The notes beneath the pieces were generated by a model. It was given only the letters and a program-made list of their open reading frames with translations. It was not told the DNA's origin and did no database searches. From Angelakisella sp. (lineage in GTDB: Bacteria > Bacillota > Clostridia > Oscillospirales > Ruminococcaceae), in NCBI GenBank assembly GCA_022794295.1, contig JAAWEO010000022.1, positions 1 to 18,794 on the forward strand: a DNA stretch of 18,794 bases. The letters run 5' to 3'. Both the position numbers and the translations under genes were made by a program. Each line of letters begins with the position of its first letter. Position 1 is the stretch's first letter. Below, one piece after another: positions 5,953 through 12,888 of this stretch.

Positions 5953-6843
5953 ATGGTTCTGATCGTACTCATTAAGCAGCTTGTCAACGGCATCCAGGTG
6001 GGCAGCATCTATGCCCTGGTGGCCCTGGGGTATACCATGGTCTATGGCATCGTCAAGCTGATCAATTTTGCCCACGGGGATTTCATCATGGTAGGGGGAT
6101 ACGCAGCGGTGTTTACCGTCCCCTTTTTGGTAACGCTGGGAATGCCCCCCTGGCTGTGCATCCCTGCCGCTGTGCTGGTGTGCAGCTGCATTGGCGTTCT
6201 GACAGAAAAGATAGCCTATAAGCCCCTGCGGGGGGCCCCCAGCCTGTCGGTGCTGATCACCGCCATCGCGGTCAGCCTCTGCCTGCAAAACCTGGCCCTG
6301 ATCTTCTTTTCCTCCGCCCCCCGCCCCATGAGCGCCGTTTTCGACCTGAAGCCGGTGACCATTGGGAGCATCCAGTTTTCGGGCATCAGCATTCTGACCA
6401 TCCTGCTGTCCCTGTCCATTATGGTGGCCCTTCAGCTCTTTATTAAGCGGACCCGCATGGGCAAGGCCATGCGGGCAGTCTCCGAGGACAGCGAGGCCGC
6501 CATCCTGATGGGCATTAACACCAACCGCACCATTAGCATCACCTTTGCCATCGGCTCCGGCCTGGCCGCCATGGCCGCCGTGATGTACTGCTCCGCCTAC
6601 CCCCAGGTGCAGCCCTACATGGGCTCCATGCTGGGCCTAAAGGCCTTTATCGCCGCCGTGCTGGGGGGCATTGGCAGCATCCCCGGGGCCATGCTGGGGG
6701 GGATCGTCATCGGCCTGGTGGAAAGCCTGACCCGGCACTTTAACTCACAGCTGGCGGACGCCGTGGTCTTTGCCATCCTCATTGTTGTGCTGCTGGTAAA
6801 GCCCGCCGGCATCATGGGCAAAAATGTGGGCGAGAAAGTGTAG
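5953..6843 (+). CDS. livH: Branched-chain amino acid ABC transporter permease LivH
   Basis: This encodes a 296-residue integral membrane protein of the LivH/BPD type, one half of the transmembrane channel with LivM. The start 'QLVNGIQVGSIYALVALGYTMVYGIVKLINFAHGD' is the classic LivH N terminus. 'AFIAAVLGGIGSIPGAMLGGIVIGLVE' near the C terminus is the EAA-like loop that contacts the ATPases, and 'KPAGIMGK' closes the protein. I chose ATG5953, preceded by GGGAGGG at 5935-5941. A reading frame open upstream to 5764 encodes only the low-complexity intercistronic region and is rejected. The stop at 6841-6843 is followed by livM after 9 nt. Confidence 0.92.
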   Translation: MVLIVLIKQLVNGIQVGSIYALVALGYTMVYGIVKLINFAHGDFIMVGGYAAVFTVPFLVTLGMPPWLCIPAAVLVCSCIGVLTEKIAYKPLRGAPSLSVLITAIAVSLCLQNLALIFFSSAPRPMSAVFDLKPVTIGSIQFSGISILTILLSLSIMVALQLFIKRTRMGKAMRAVSEDSEAAILMGINTNRTISITFAIGSGLAAMAAVMYCSAYPQVQPYMGSMLGLKAFIAAVLGGIGSIPGAMLGGIVIGLVESLTRHFNSQLADAVVFAILIVVLLVKPAGIMGKNVGEKV

Positions 6844-6852
6844 GTGGAGAGA

Positions 6853-7896
6853 ATGAAAACAAAACAGCAGGTGATGAAAAGCTGGATCATCAATCTGGCC
6901 GCCATCGTCCTCCTTTACGCGCTCCTTCTTTTCGCCATGGAAACGGGGCTGATCAGCCGGTACCTCCGGGGCATTTTAATGACCATCTTCATCAACATCA
7001 TCCTGGCGGCCTCCCTGAACCTGACCACCGGCTTTTTGGGCCAGATCGCCCTGGGTCACGCCGGGTTTATGTCTATCGGGGCCTACACCGCCGCCCTTTT
7101 TGTCAAGTACATAGAAAGCACCGGCGTGGTCCTCCTGGATGGGGGAAGCCCCACCCTTCAGGGGCAGCTGTTTTTCCTTCTCTCCCTGCTGGCGGGGGGA
7201 CTGCTGGCGGCGGTTTTCGGCCTGCTGGTGGGCATCCCTGCCCTGCGCCTCAAGGGGGATTACCTGGCGATCATCACCCTGGGCTTTGGGGAGATCATCC
7301 GCTCCTTTATTGAAAACCTGTCCTTTACCGGCGGGGCCCAGGGCCTTAAGAAGATCCCCCGTCTTTCCACTTTGAATGTGGTGTACCTGGTCATGATCCT
7401 TTGTGTGGTGGTGATGTTCACCCTGGTGCGCAGCCGCCACGGGCGGGCCATTACCGCCATCCGGGAGGACGACATTGCCGCCGAGGCCTCCGGCATCCAC
7501 AACACCTATTACAAGGTGATGGCCTTCACCGCGGCCGCCTTCTTTGCCGGTGTGGCCGGGGGGATCTACGCCCAGTACCTGGGGGTGCTGGGGGCTGCCA
7601 ACTTCAACTTCAACAAGTCCATCGACATTCTGGTCATGGTGGTGCTGGGGGGGATGGGCTCCCTGACCGGGTCCATCGCTGCCGCCGTGGGCCTGACCGC
7701 CCTGCCGGAGGCCCTGCGGTTTATCCCCAATTTTTCCGATTACCGGATGCTCATTTACTCCATTGTCCTGATCATTGTCATGATCTTCAAGCCCTCCGGC
7801 CTGCTGGGCCGGTATGAGTTCTCCCTGACCCGGGTCCTGGAAAAGCTGGCCGGGAAGGGCAAAAGGGCTGCCGGGGAAGGAGGGGGTGCCAAATGA
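6853..7896 (+). CDS. livM: Branched-chain amino acid ABC transporter permease LivM
   Basis: This encodes 347 residues with about nine membrane helices and pairs with LivH. 'LAASLNLTTGFLGQIALGHAGFMSIGAYTAAL' and 'LRLKGDYLAIITLGFGEIIR' are diagnostic LivM segments, followed by 'LVMVVLGGMGSLTGSIAAAV' (the ATPase-contact loop) and 'MIFKPSGLLGR'. ATG6853 has AGGTGG at 6842-6847, 5 nt away; a GTG at 6844 directly after the livH stop is an alternative. Its TGA overlaps the livG ATG by four bases (ATGA at 7893-7896), indicating translational coupling. Confidence 0.92.
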   Translation: MKTKQQVMKSWIINLAAIVLLYALLLFAMETGLISRYLRGILMTIFINIILAASLNLTTGFLGQIALGHAGFMSIGAYTAALFVKYIESTGVVLLDGGSPTLQGQLFFLLSLLAGGLLAAVFGLLVGIPALRLKGDYLAIITLGFGEIIRSFIENLSFTGGAQGLKKIPRLSTLNVVYLVMILCVVVMFTLVRSRHGRAITAIREDDIAAEASGIHNTYYKVMAFTAAAFFAGVAGGIYAQYLGVLGAANFNFNKSIDILVMVVLGGMGSLTGSIAAAVGLTALPEALRFIPNFSDYRMLIYSIVLIIVMIFKPSGLLGRYEFSLTRVLEKLAGKGKRAAGEGGGAK

Positions 7897-8666
7897 ACAC
7901 GCCTGTGATGAAAGCGGAAAACCTGGGCATCACCTTCGGGGGGCTCCATGCGGTCAGCGGCTTTGATATGGAGCTGTTCGAGGGGGACCTGGTGGGGCTG
8001 ATCGGCCCCAACGGGGCGGGCAAGACCACCATCTTCAACCTTCTTACCGGGGTGTACCAGCCCACCGAGGGCAATGTCTACCTGGGCGGAAAATCCATGC
8101 TGGGCAAGCGCCCCCACCAAATGGTGGAGGAGGGCATCGCCCGGACCTTCCAGAACATCCGCCTGTTCAAGGACCTGACCGTGCTGGAAAATGTCAAGGT
8201 GGCCTTTAACCAGAGCATGAGCTATTCGGTGCTGGAGGGGATCCTCCGCCTGCCCAGGTACTGGAAGGAGGAGGAGGAGATCGACCGGATCGCCCGGGAT
8301 ATCCTTTCGGTCTTTCACATGGAGGGTGAGGTGGAGCAGAAGGCAAAGAACCTCCCCTATGGCCGCCAGCGGAAGCTGGAGATCGCCCGGGCCATTGCCA
8401 CCGGGGCCAAGATCCTCCTGCTGGACGAGCCCGCCGCCGGGATGAACCCCACCGAAACCGCCGAGCTTATGGAGGCCATCTCCCTGATCCGCACCCGGTT
8501 CGGGGTGTCCATTCTGCTGATCGAGCACGACATGAGCCTGGTTATGAGCATCTGCGAGCGGATCATTGTCATCGACTACGGCCAGATCATTGCCGCGGGC
8601 ACCCCCTACCAGGTGGCCAACGACCCCAGGGTCATCGGGGCCTACCTGGGCCAGGACAGCGAGTAG
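7893..8666 (+). CDS. livG: Branched-chain amino acid ABC transporter ATPase LivG
   Basis: This encodes a 257-residue cytoplasmic ATPase. Walker A 'GPNGAGKTT' is at residues 38-46, the family C-loop segment 'LPYGRQRKLEIARA' near 154-167, Walker B 'ILLLDEP' at 174-180, and the switch His in 'LLIEHDMSLVM' after it. LivG normally has 'LSYGQQRRLEIARA', so the signature is a small variation. The N terminus 'KAENLGITFGGLHAVSGF' and the C terminus 'GAYLGQD' are typical. It overlaps livM by four bases and is 12 nt upstream of livF. It forms a heterodimer with LivF that powers the LivHM permease. Confidence 0.93.
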   Translation: MNTPVMKAENLGITFGGLHAVSGFDMELFEGDLVGLIGPNGAGKTTIFNLLTGVYQPTEGNVYLGGKSMLGKRPHQMVEEGIARTFQNIRLFKDLTVLENVKVAFNQSMSYSVLEGILRLPRYWKEEEEIDRIARDILSVFHMEGEVEQKAKNLPYGRQRKLEIARAIATGAKILLLDEPAAGMNPTETAELMEAISLIRTRFGVSILLIEHDMSLVMSICERIIVIDYGQIIAAGTPYQVANDPRVIGAYLGQDSE

Positions 8667-8678
8667 GGAGGGGAGAAG

Positions 8679-9392
8679 ATGAAAGAGATCCTAAAGGTTA
8701 CCGACCTGAATGTCAATTATGGCGCCATCCACGCCATCCACAATGTGAGCCTGACCGTCAACGAGGGGGAGATCGTCTCCTTGATTGGGGCCAACGGGGC
8801 GGGCAAGACCACCGTTCTGCACACCATCACCGGCCTGACCAAGGCGGCCAGCGGCAGTGTCCTGTTGGAGGGGACCGAGCTGTTGACCACCGAGCCCCAC
8901 AAGATCGTCACCATGGGCATGGCCCACGTCCCGGAGGGGCGCCATGTCTTTGCCCAGATGACCGTCCTTGAGAACCTGGAGATGGGGGCCTACTTCCGCA
9001 GGGACAAGGACCAGGTGGAAAAGGACCTGGAGGATGTCCTCCGGCGCTTTCCCCGGCTGCGGGAGCGGAGCCGCCAAATGGCGGGGACCCTCTCCGGGGG
9101 GGAGCAGCAGATGCTGGCGGTGGGCCGTGCCCTAATGAGCCACCCCCGGATTCTGCTGCTGGATGAACCCTCCATGGGTCTTTCCCCCCTGCTGGTGAAG
9201 GAGATCTTCACCACCATCGAGGATGTGAACCGGGACGGGGTCACCATTCTGCTGGTGGAGCAGAACGCCAAAATGGCCCTTTCCATTGCCGACCGCGCCT
9301 ATGTCCTGGAGACCGGGGACGTGGTCATGGAGGGGGAAGGCCAGGCGATGCTGAAGGACGACAATGTGCGAAAGGCCTACCTGGGGGCCTGA
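8679..9392 (+). CDS. livF: Branched-chain amino acid ABC transporter ATPase LivF
   Basis: This encodes 237 residues. Walker A 'GANGAGKTT' is at 37-45, signature 'LSGGEQQ' at 138-144, and Walker B 'ILLLDEPS' at 158-165. 'MAHVPEGRHVFAQMTVLENLEMGAY' and the ending 'VRKAYLGA' are LivF hallmarks. GGGAGGGGAG upstream of ATG8679 is the ribosome binding site. It is the last gene of the operon. Its stop codon (9390-9392) is only a few bases from the edge of the long palindromic element at 9395, which separates it from its terminator at 9566. Confidence 0.93.
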   Translation: MKEILKVTDLNVNYGAIHAIHNVSLTVNEGEIVSLIGANGAGKTTVLHTITGLTKAASGSVLLEGTELLTTEPHKIVTMGMAHVPEGRHVFAQMTVLENLEMGAYFRRDKDQVEKDLEDVLRRFPRLRERSRQMAGTLSGGEQQMLAVGRALMSHPRILLLDEPSMGLSPLLVKEIFTTIEDVNRDGVTILLVEQNAKMALSIADRAYVLETGDVVMEGEGQAMLKDDNVRKAYLGA

Positions 9393-9394
9393 TA

Positions 9395-9565
9395 TTAGAG
9401 CCCATTCAAAATCTCCCCGCACACCGCTAGGGCAGGTCTTTTTCTGTCCTGCTGCGTTAAAAAATCTTGCAATACACAAAGTATTGTCGGCGATTTTTTG
9501 CCTTGCAGGGCAGAAAAATCCTTGCCCTTTCGGCATACTTGGAGATCTTGAATAGGCTCTTAGAG
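9395..9565. repeat. Long imperfect palindrome (MITE-like) after livF
   Basis: A near-perfect inverted repeat of about 160 bp. Left arm 9398-9475 and right arm 9481-9559 meet at CAATAC-ACAAA-GTATTG (9470-9486). The outer ends are GAGCCCATTCAA and TTGAATAGGCTC. The word TTAGAG occurs at both borders (9395-9400 and 9560-9565) and might be a target duplication. No transposase gene is inside. It lies between the livF stop and the operon terminator, so it is transcribed as one long hairpin in the mRNA tail. I regard it as a miniature inverted-repeat mobile element or a dispersed structured repeat. A spurious reading frame runs through it in several frames. Confidence 0.75.
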
Positions 9566-9596
9566 AGAAGGGTGGAAACTCCGCCCTTCTTTTTTT
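9566..9596 (+). terminator. Terminator of the liv operon
   Basis: A 10-bp stem AGAAGGGTGG / CCGCCCTTCT (one T-G wobble) with loop AAACT, followed by a T-run to 9596. It sits directly downstream of the palindromic element. Confidence 0.9.
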
Positions 9597-9628
9597 GTCC
9601 GCCCCAGGCCGGGGCCCTGTAAAGGAGG

Positions 9629-9764
9629 TTCAACTGCTTGTTGAATGGGAAAAATCTCCAGTTGAAAGCTTTTCCACAAAAAAAGCCGGTTTCTCCCATC
9701 GTTTTCCCGGGTTTTCCACACCTTTCCCCTGTGAATTGTTGAAAACTCCGTTGAAAATGTTGAA
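9629..9764. promoter_or_regulatory. Cluster of DnaA-box-like words
   Basis: In 136 bp of unusually AT-rich DNA I see GTTGAA at 9640, 9661, 9738, 9750 and 9759, and its reverse complement TTCAAC at 9629. TTTTCCACA, one mismatch from the DnaA box TTATCCACA, occurs at 9670-9678 and 9712-9720. TGTTGAAAA read in reverse is TTTTCAACA, also DnaA-box-like. TTCAAC-N5-GTTGAA (9629-9645) forms a small palindrome. It could be a DnaA-binding or other regulator-binding region. No dnaA or dnaN gene is near. Confidence 0.4.
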
Positions 9765-9832
9765 TACCGCCAGTATACCCCTTGATTTCATGGAAAATTA
9801 AAATCCAGGATATAGCTTTTTCCCGGAAGTTT

Positions 9833-9841
9833 TGATATAAT
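9833..9841 (+). promoter_or_regulatory. Extended -10 promoter of the SGNH operon
   Basis: TGATATAAT is a perfect TATAAT (9836-9841) with an upstream TG (extended -10). A -35 element is weak or absent. The predicted start near 9848 excludes an ATG at 9853 as the start codon and favours ATG9877. Confidence 0.7.
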
Positions 9842-9876
9842 AACAGGGTGCTATGCTCAAAAGGAAGGATGAATCC

Positions 9877-10809
9877 ATGAAGAAGCAAAGAAGCCCCTCC
9901 TACCAGCCCAAGCGGCGGAGGAACAGCGGGCTGCGGTCCTTTTTTGTGACGCTGCTGGGGTCGGCCGCCATCGCTGTGCTGGGGGCCGGGGTCTGGCAGC
10001 TGCTGGACCCGGTGGAATACCAGCCGCCCCTGGCCCCCCTGACATCTTCCACAGTGGCGGCCTCGGCCTCCCAGGCAGAGGGCAGGGAGCCGGAGGAAAA
10101 CGGGGAGCCAAGCTCCGCCGGGGAATCGGAAGGGTCCTCCCAGGGGGAGAGCGGGGAGGCCCCGGCCCCTGACAGCACCTCTGTGCCCGAGGGATCCGGC
10201 GACCCCCAGGTGGCGGAGGGAGAATGGCTTTCCTCCAGTTACTTTGACGACGCTCTGTTTGTGGGGGATTCCATCACCGAGGGGATCAAGCTCTACGACG
10301 TTATGAACAACGCCACCGTCCTGGCCAGCACCGGGGTGAACCTGGACAGCCTGTACACCAAGGACGCCATCACCCTGTCCGATGGCAGCAAGGTGCCCAT
10401 CCTGGAGGCCAGCAAGCATTACAGCCCCGGGAAGATCTACCTGATGATGGGGGTGAACAGCCTCCTGTCTGACGAGGAGACCTTCCGCGCCGCCTACGCC
10501 CGGGTGGTGGATACCCTGATCTCCCAGCACCCGGAGGCGCTCCTTTACATCCAGTCTATTCTGCCGGTGACCGCCGACTACGAGCAGCGGAAGAACGCCG
10601 TGGCGGACAACGCCAAAATCGACCGGTACAACGCCATCCTCAAGGAGCTGGCGGCGGAAAAGGGGGTCCTCTACCTGAATGTGGCAGAGGAGTTCAAGGA
10701 CGCCGACGGGTGCTTGCCCAACAGCGCCAGCCCCAAGGATGGCATCCACTTCGGTTCCTCCTGGTACCGCAAGTGGTTTGATTACCTGCGCACCCATGGT
10801 GTGTCATAA
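9877..10809 (+). CDS. Membrane-anchored SGNH/GDSL-type hydrolase
   Basis: This encodes 310 residues. A basic N terminus is followed by one membrane segment (about 22-41), then a Ser/Glu/Gly/Pro-rich linker to about residue 120, and an SGNH hydrolase domain facing outward. Block I 'FVGDSITEG' carries Ser132, 'MMGVNSLL' provides the block III Asn, and 'KDGIHFG' gives Asp288 and His291 of the triad. Such enzymes cleave or transfer esters, often acetyl groups on surface glycans; the substrate here is unknown. ATG9877 follows AAGGAAGG (9861-9868) by 8 nt. It is followed by a lipoprotein gene 19 nt later. Its intact triad contrasts with the lost active site in the DHHW-like protein at 3056. Confidence 0.8.
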   Translation: MKKQRSPSYQPKRRRNSGLRSFFVTLLGSAAIAVLGAGVWQLLDPVEYQPPLAPLTSSTVAASASQAEGREPEENGEPSSAGESEGSSQGESGEAPAPDSTSVPEGSGDPQVAEGEWLSSSYFDDALFVGDSITEGIKLYDVMNNATVLASTGVNLDSLYTKDAITLSDGSKVPILEASKHYSPGKIYLMMGVNSLLSDEETFRAAYARVVDTLISQHPEALLYIQSILPVTADYEQRKNAVADNAKIDRYNAILKELAAEKGVLYLNVAEEFKDADGCLPNSASPKDGIHFGSSWYRKWFDYLRTHGVS

Positions 10810-10828
10810 TTTTTCAAAGCGAGGTCTG

Positions 10829-11308
10829 ATGAAGATGAAACGTGTGCTTGCTCTGTTCCTTTCGGTTCTGTTCGTTCTTTCCCTGGCCGCCTGCGGCGGC
10901 AAGGAGACCGCAAAAACCGCCGACCCCAAGGCCCTGGCCGATGATATGCTGAAGGCCCTGGAGCCCCAGGGGGAGACCATGGAGGTCACCGGGGATACCG
11001 CGGCCAACTACTACGACCTGGGGGATGCCGTAAAGGAGTACCGCATCTACCTGAGCACCATGTACATTGCCGAGGAGGTGGCGGTTTTCCAGGCGGCGGA
11101 CGCCAAGGATGCGGACACCCTGAAGACCATGTGCGAAAACCGCATTGCCGCCCTGAAGGACAGCTTTGACGGATACCTGCCCGAGGAGTACACCGCTGTG
11201 GAGGAAAACGCCGTTGTGCTTGCCGGGGGGGACATCGTTGCCCTGGTGGTGGGGAGCAAGGACGGTGTAGCCGCCGCCAAGGCTGTCTTTGAAAAGGCCC
11301 TGGGCTGA
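10829..11308 (+). CDS. DUF4358-type lipoprotein
   Basis: This encodes a 159-residue exported lipoprotein. The signal peptide 'MKRVLALFLSVLFVLSLAAC' ends in a lipobox with Cys22. The mature part 'ADDMLKALEPQGETMEV...YYDLGDAVKEYRIYLSTMYIAEEVAVFQAADAKDADTL' and a final alternating strand/helix match the DUF4358 family of small Clostridia lipoproteins, whose role is unknown. The start is ATG10829 or ATG10835 (GCGAGG at 10819-10824); six bases separate them. It sits between the SGNH hydrolase and a small membrane protein in one apparent operon, so a role at the cell surface together with the hydrolase is likely. Confidence 0.65.
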   Translation: MKMKRVLALFLSVLFVLSLAACGGKETAKTADPKALADDMLKALEPQGETMEVTGDTAANYYDLGDAVKEYRIYLSTMYIAEEVAVFQAADAKDADTLKTMCENRIAALKDSFDGYLPEEYTAVEENAVVLAGGDIVALVVGSKDGVAAAKAVFEKALG

Positions 11309-11345
11309 CCGCGGCAAACTCCCTTTCCCAAAGGAGGTTTTACCA

Positions 11346-11702
11346 ATGCTCACCGAAAGCCTGATCCTTTTTGTCCTGGTGGTCATGATGTGCTACTTCA
11401 CCCTGCGCAGCGGCAGCCGGGGGATCGTCCTGGCTCTTTTGCCCCTGCTGATCGTCCCCGGGGCCAACATCCTGGCCTACGGTCTGGCCCCCCAGCTGGA
11501 TAAGCTTTCCCAGGCCCTCAGCGCCAACCACTGGCGGATCCTCTTTGTTCTGGGGGCCCTGGTGGTCACCATGGGGCTGGTGGGGGGCATTTCCCGGAAC
11601 ATCAAACGGGTGACCGCCCGCCGGGCCTATCTGTTTGTCTGCGGCGGGTTCAGCTTTCTGTTTTCCTTTTTGATTCTGGTATCGGCTCTGCCTGTTCTGT
11701 GA
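11346..11702 (+). CDS. Small integral membrane protein
   Basis: I do not recognise this 118-residue protein. It has about four hydrophobic helices: residues 4-17, 26-44, 65-83 and 98-117, with a basic patch 'SRNIKRVTARRAY' before the last. AAAGGAGG (11330-11337) sits 8 nt before ATG11346. It is the third gene of the SGNH/DUF4358 operon and is closed by the terminator at 11709. Nothing in the sequence assigns a function; it may support the envelope proteins upstream. Confidence 0.75.
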   Translation: MLTESLILFVLVVMMCYFTLRSGSRGIVLALLPLLIVPGANILAYGLAPQLDKLSQALSANHWRILFVLGALVVTMGLVGGISRNIKRVTARRAYLFVCGGFSFLFSFLILVSALPVL

Positions 11703-11708
11703 CTGCCT

Positions 11709-11734
11709 GCCGGGGGATTTCCCCCGGCTTTTTT
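11709..11734 (+). terminator. Terminator of the SGNH operon
   Basis: A perfect 8-bp stem GCCGGGGG / CCCCCGGC (11709-11716 and 11721-11728), loop ATTT, then six T residues. Confidence 0.92.
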
Positions 11735-11749
11735 CTGGGGCGCGGGCTT

Positions 11750-11918
11750 GGGGCCGCCTGGGGCGGCCTGTAGAGGGTCGAATGGACCGGCCTTGTGGGC
11801 CGGTCCATTCGAGGGGGCTGTTATTGCAAAACACCCCACTGGGGTGTATTTGCAGGGTAGCTGGGTGCGGGGCGAGCAGGCTCTTACTTTCTTTTTTTCT
11901 TTCAAAAAGAAAGTAAGC
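11750..11918. repeat. Three-hairpin intergenic repeat, copy 1
   Basis: Copy 1 of a repeat of about 170 bp also found at 18575-18745. It contains, in order: a perfect 15-bp stem TCGAATGGACCGGCC with its complement (11778-11792 and 11798-11812); a stem TGCAAA..CACCCC / GGGGTG..TTTGCA (about 11825-11853); and a third stem TTACTTTCT / AGAAAGTAA ending at about 11917. The copies agree at roughly nine of ten positions by eye, including all three stems. No coding capacity is convincing. Confidence 0.85.
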
Positions 11919-11949
11919 AAAGAAAAATGCGCCCTCCGGTAAGGATGCG

Positions 11950-12030
11950 GAAGTATTTCGCCCGTTGCGACGGGCGACCAGGGCGCCGCCCTGGACCTGC
12001 CGCCCTTTGAAAAGGGCGGCCCTAAACTTT
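11950..12030. repeat. GC-rich hairpin stretch
   Basis: Three adjacent short inverted repeats: CGCCCGT/ACGGGCG, CCAGGGC/GCCCTGG and CCGCCCTTT/AAAGGGCGG. They look like further structured intergenic repeats between the two larger elements. I see no gene. Confidence 0.45.
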
Positions 12031-12221
12031 AGACCCTACGGGAGGTTGTGCAGGGCGAAAGGTTGTGCCTGGAGTCTTGGATTGGTAGGAGTTACCCCCA
12101 TCCAGTCTGTCAAAGGCAGGGGAATCGTTCCGCCTTGTGCCCGTTAAGACTCCAGGCACCCACTAAGTATTCGCACAATGTTAAGGCGCGAAGCGGCGGG
12201 TAGGGTCTGAATTTTTTTTGG
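12031..12221 (+). ncRNA. Nested inverted-repeat element, possible structured RNA
   Basis: Outer arms AGACCCTAC (12031-12039) and GTAGGGTCT (12200-12208) enclose a perfect 14-bp inverted pair, GTGCCTGGAGTCTT (12065-12078) with AAGACTCCAGGCAC (12146-12159). TTGTGC (12046-12051) can pair with GCACAA (12173-12178). Further small hairpins include GGTA-GGAGT-TACC in the middle and GGAA-TCG-TTCC. Eight T residues follow the outer arm near 12214. The layout fits a branched RNA or a miniature mobile element. No promoter is clear upstream, and no known RNA family was recognised. Confidence 0.45.
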
Positions 12222-12237
12222 GAGAGTTTGTTTATTT

Positions 12238-12263
12238 GGAGTCGAAAGGAAGGGTGTCTCGTT
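12238..12263 (+). promoter_or_regulatory. Possible ECF-type promoter (autoregulation)
   Basis: GGAGTC (12238-12243), 16 nt, and CGTT (12260-12263) resemble the GGAAC / CGTT layout of ECF-sigma promoters, upstream of the sigma gene. A TATATC overlaps at 12263-12268 and could instead belong to a weak sigma-A promoter. A GC hairpin (about 12292-12319, core CTCCCCCGGGGGAG at 12301-12314) follows in the leader. Confidence 0.35.
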
Positions 12264-12354
12264 ATATCAATGCAGGACAGTTGCAAAAGCCGCCTGCTTT
12301 CTCCCCCGGGGGAGGAGGCCGGAGGTTCCCGGTAAGGTGGTGATGGATGGCGGA

Positions 12355-12888
12355 ATGACGAATGAACAGTTTGGCGTGGTGGTGGAGCAGTATCAGAAAC
12401 TGGTCTATACCATCTGCTACCAAATGGTCCGGGATCACTTCGAGGCGCAGAACCTGGCCCAGGAGACCTTTCTGGCCGCCTATACCCATATCGACCGGTG
12501 CCGGGAGGAGGACATGAAGCCCTGGCTCTGCCGTATCGCCGCCAATAAAGCAAAGGACCACCTGAAAAGCGCCTACGTCCGCCGGGTCCAGCTGGCCCGG
12601 GAGGACGAGGACGGGCAGGAGACCGGCCCGGGCCTTTCCGCCGCTCCGGACCCTGTAGGTCCTCCCGATGACCTTTATGTGGAACGGGAGGGGGCAGGGG
12701 AGATCCGGGAGATGATCCTTTCCCTCCATGAGCCCTACCTGAAGGTCTCGGTCCTCTACTTTTTGGAGGAAAAGCCGGTGGAGGAAATCGCCCAGACCCT
12801 GGGGCGGCCCAGAAAAACTGTACAGACCCAGCTTTACCGGGCAAAGCTGACCCTGCAAAAAATGATTCGGGAGGGAGCATTGACATGA
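12355..12888 (+). CDS. ECF-type RNA polymerase sigma factor
   Basis: This encodes a 177-residue group IV sigma factor that redirects RNA polymerase to stress promoters. Region 2 runs from 'EQYQKLVYTICYQMV' through 'AQNLAQETFLAAY' to 'WLCRIAANKAKDHLKS' (about residues 9-75). A charged linker follows, then region 4 'LKVSVLYFLEEKPVEEIAQTLGRPRKTVQTQLYRAKLTLQ' with its helix-turn-helix (about 128-170). Several starts are possible (GTG12337, GTG12340, ATG12343, ATG12355). I favour ATG12355 because 'MTNEQF' is a typical ECF beginning, although AAGGTGG (12334-12340) is then 14 nt away. Its stop overlaps the anti-sigma start (ATGA at 12885-12888), so the two are translationally coupled. Confidence 0.85.
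   Translation: MTNEQFGVVVEQYQKLVYTICYQMVRDHFEAQNLAQETFLAAYTHIDRCREEDMKPWLCRIAANKAKDHLKSAYVRRVQLAREDEDGQETGPGLSAAPDPVGPPDDLYVEREGAGEIREMILSLHEPYLKVSVLYFLEEKPVEEIAQTLGRPRKTVQTQLYRAKLTLQKMIREGALT

Noticed and set aside
9629..9764. Chromosomal replication origin
   Set aside because: DnaA-like words are present, but there is no dnaA, dnaN, gyrase or rpmH gene nearby and no clear unwinding element, so I report only a DnaA-box-like cluster.
9595..9801. Short plus-strand frame over the DnaA-box-like region
   Set aside because: Its sequence reflects the repeated GTTGAA and TTTTCCACA words; it starts at a non-ATG codon without a ribosome site.
9457..10797. Minus-strand open frame crossing the palindrome and the SGNH gene
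   Set aside because: It runs through the palindromic repeat, the DnaA-like region and an obvious plus-strand gene; part of it is only the repeat read in frame.
11748..12147. Two short plus-strand frames (11748-11942, 11965-12147) in the repeat region
   Set aside because: Both lie inside structured repeats that recur elsewhere and show no protein-like conservation or ribosome site.
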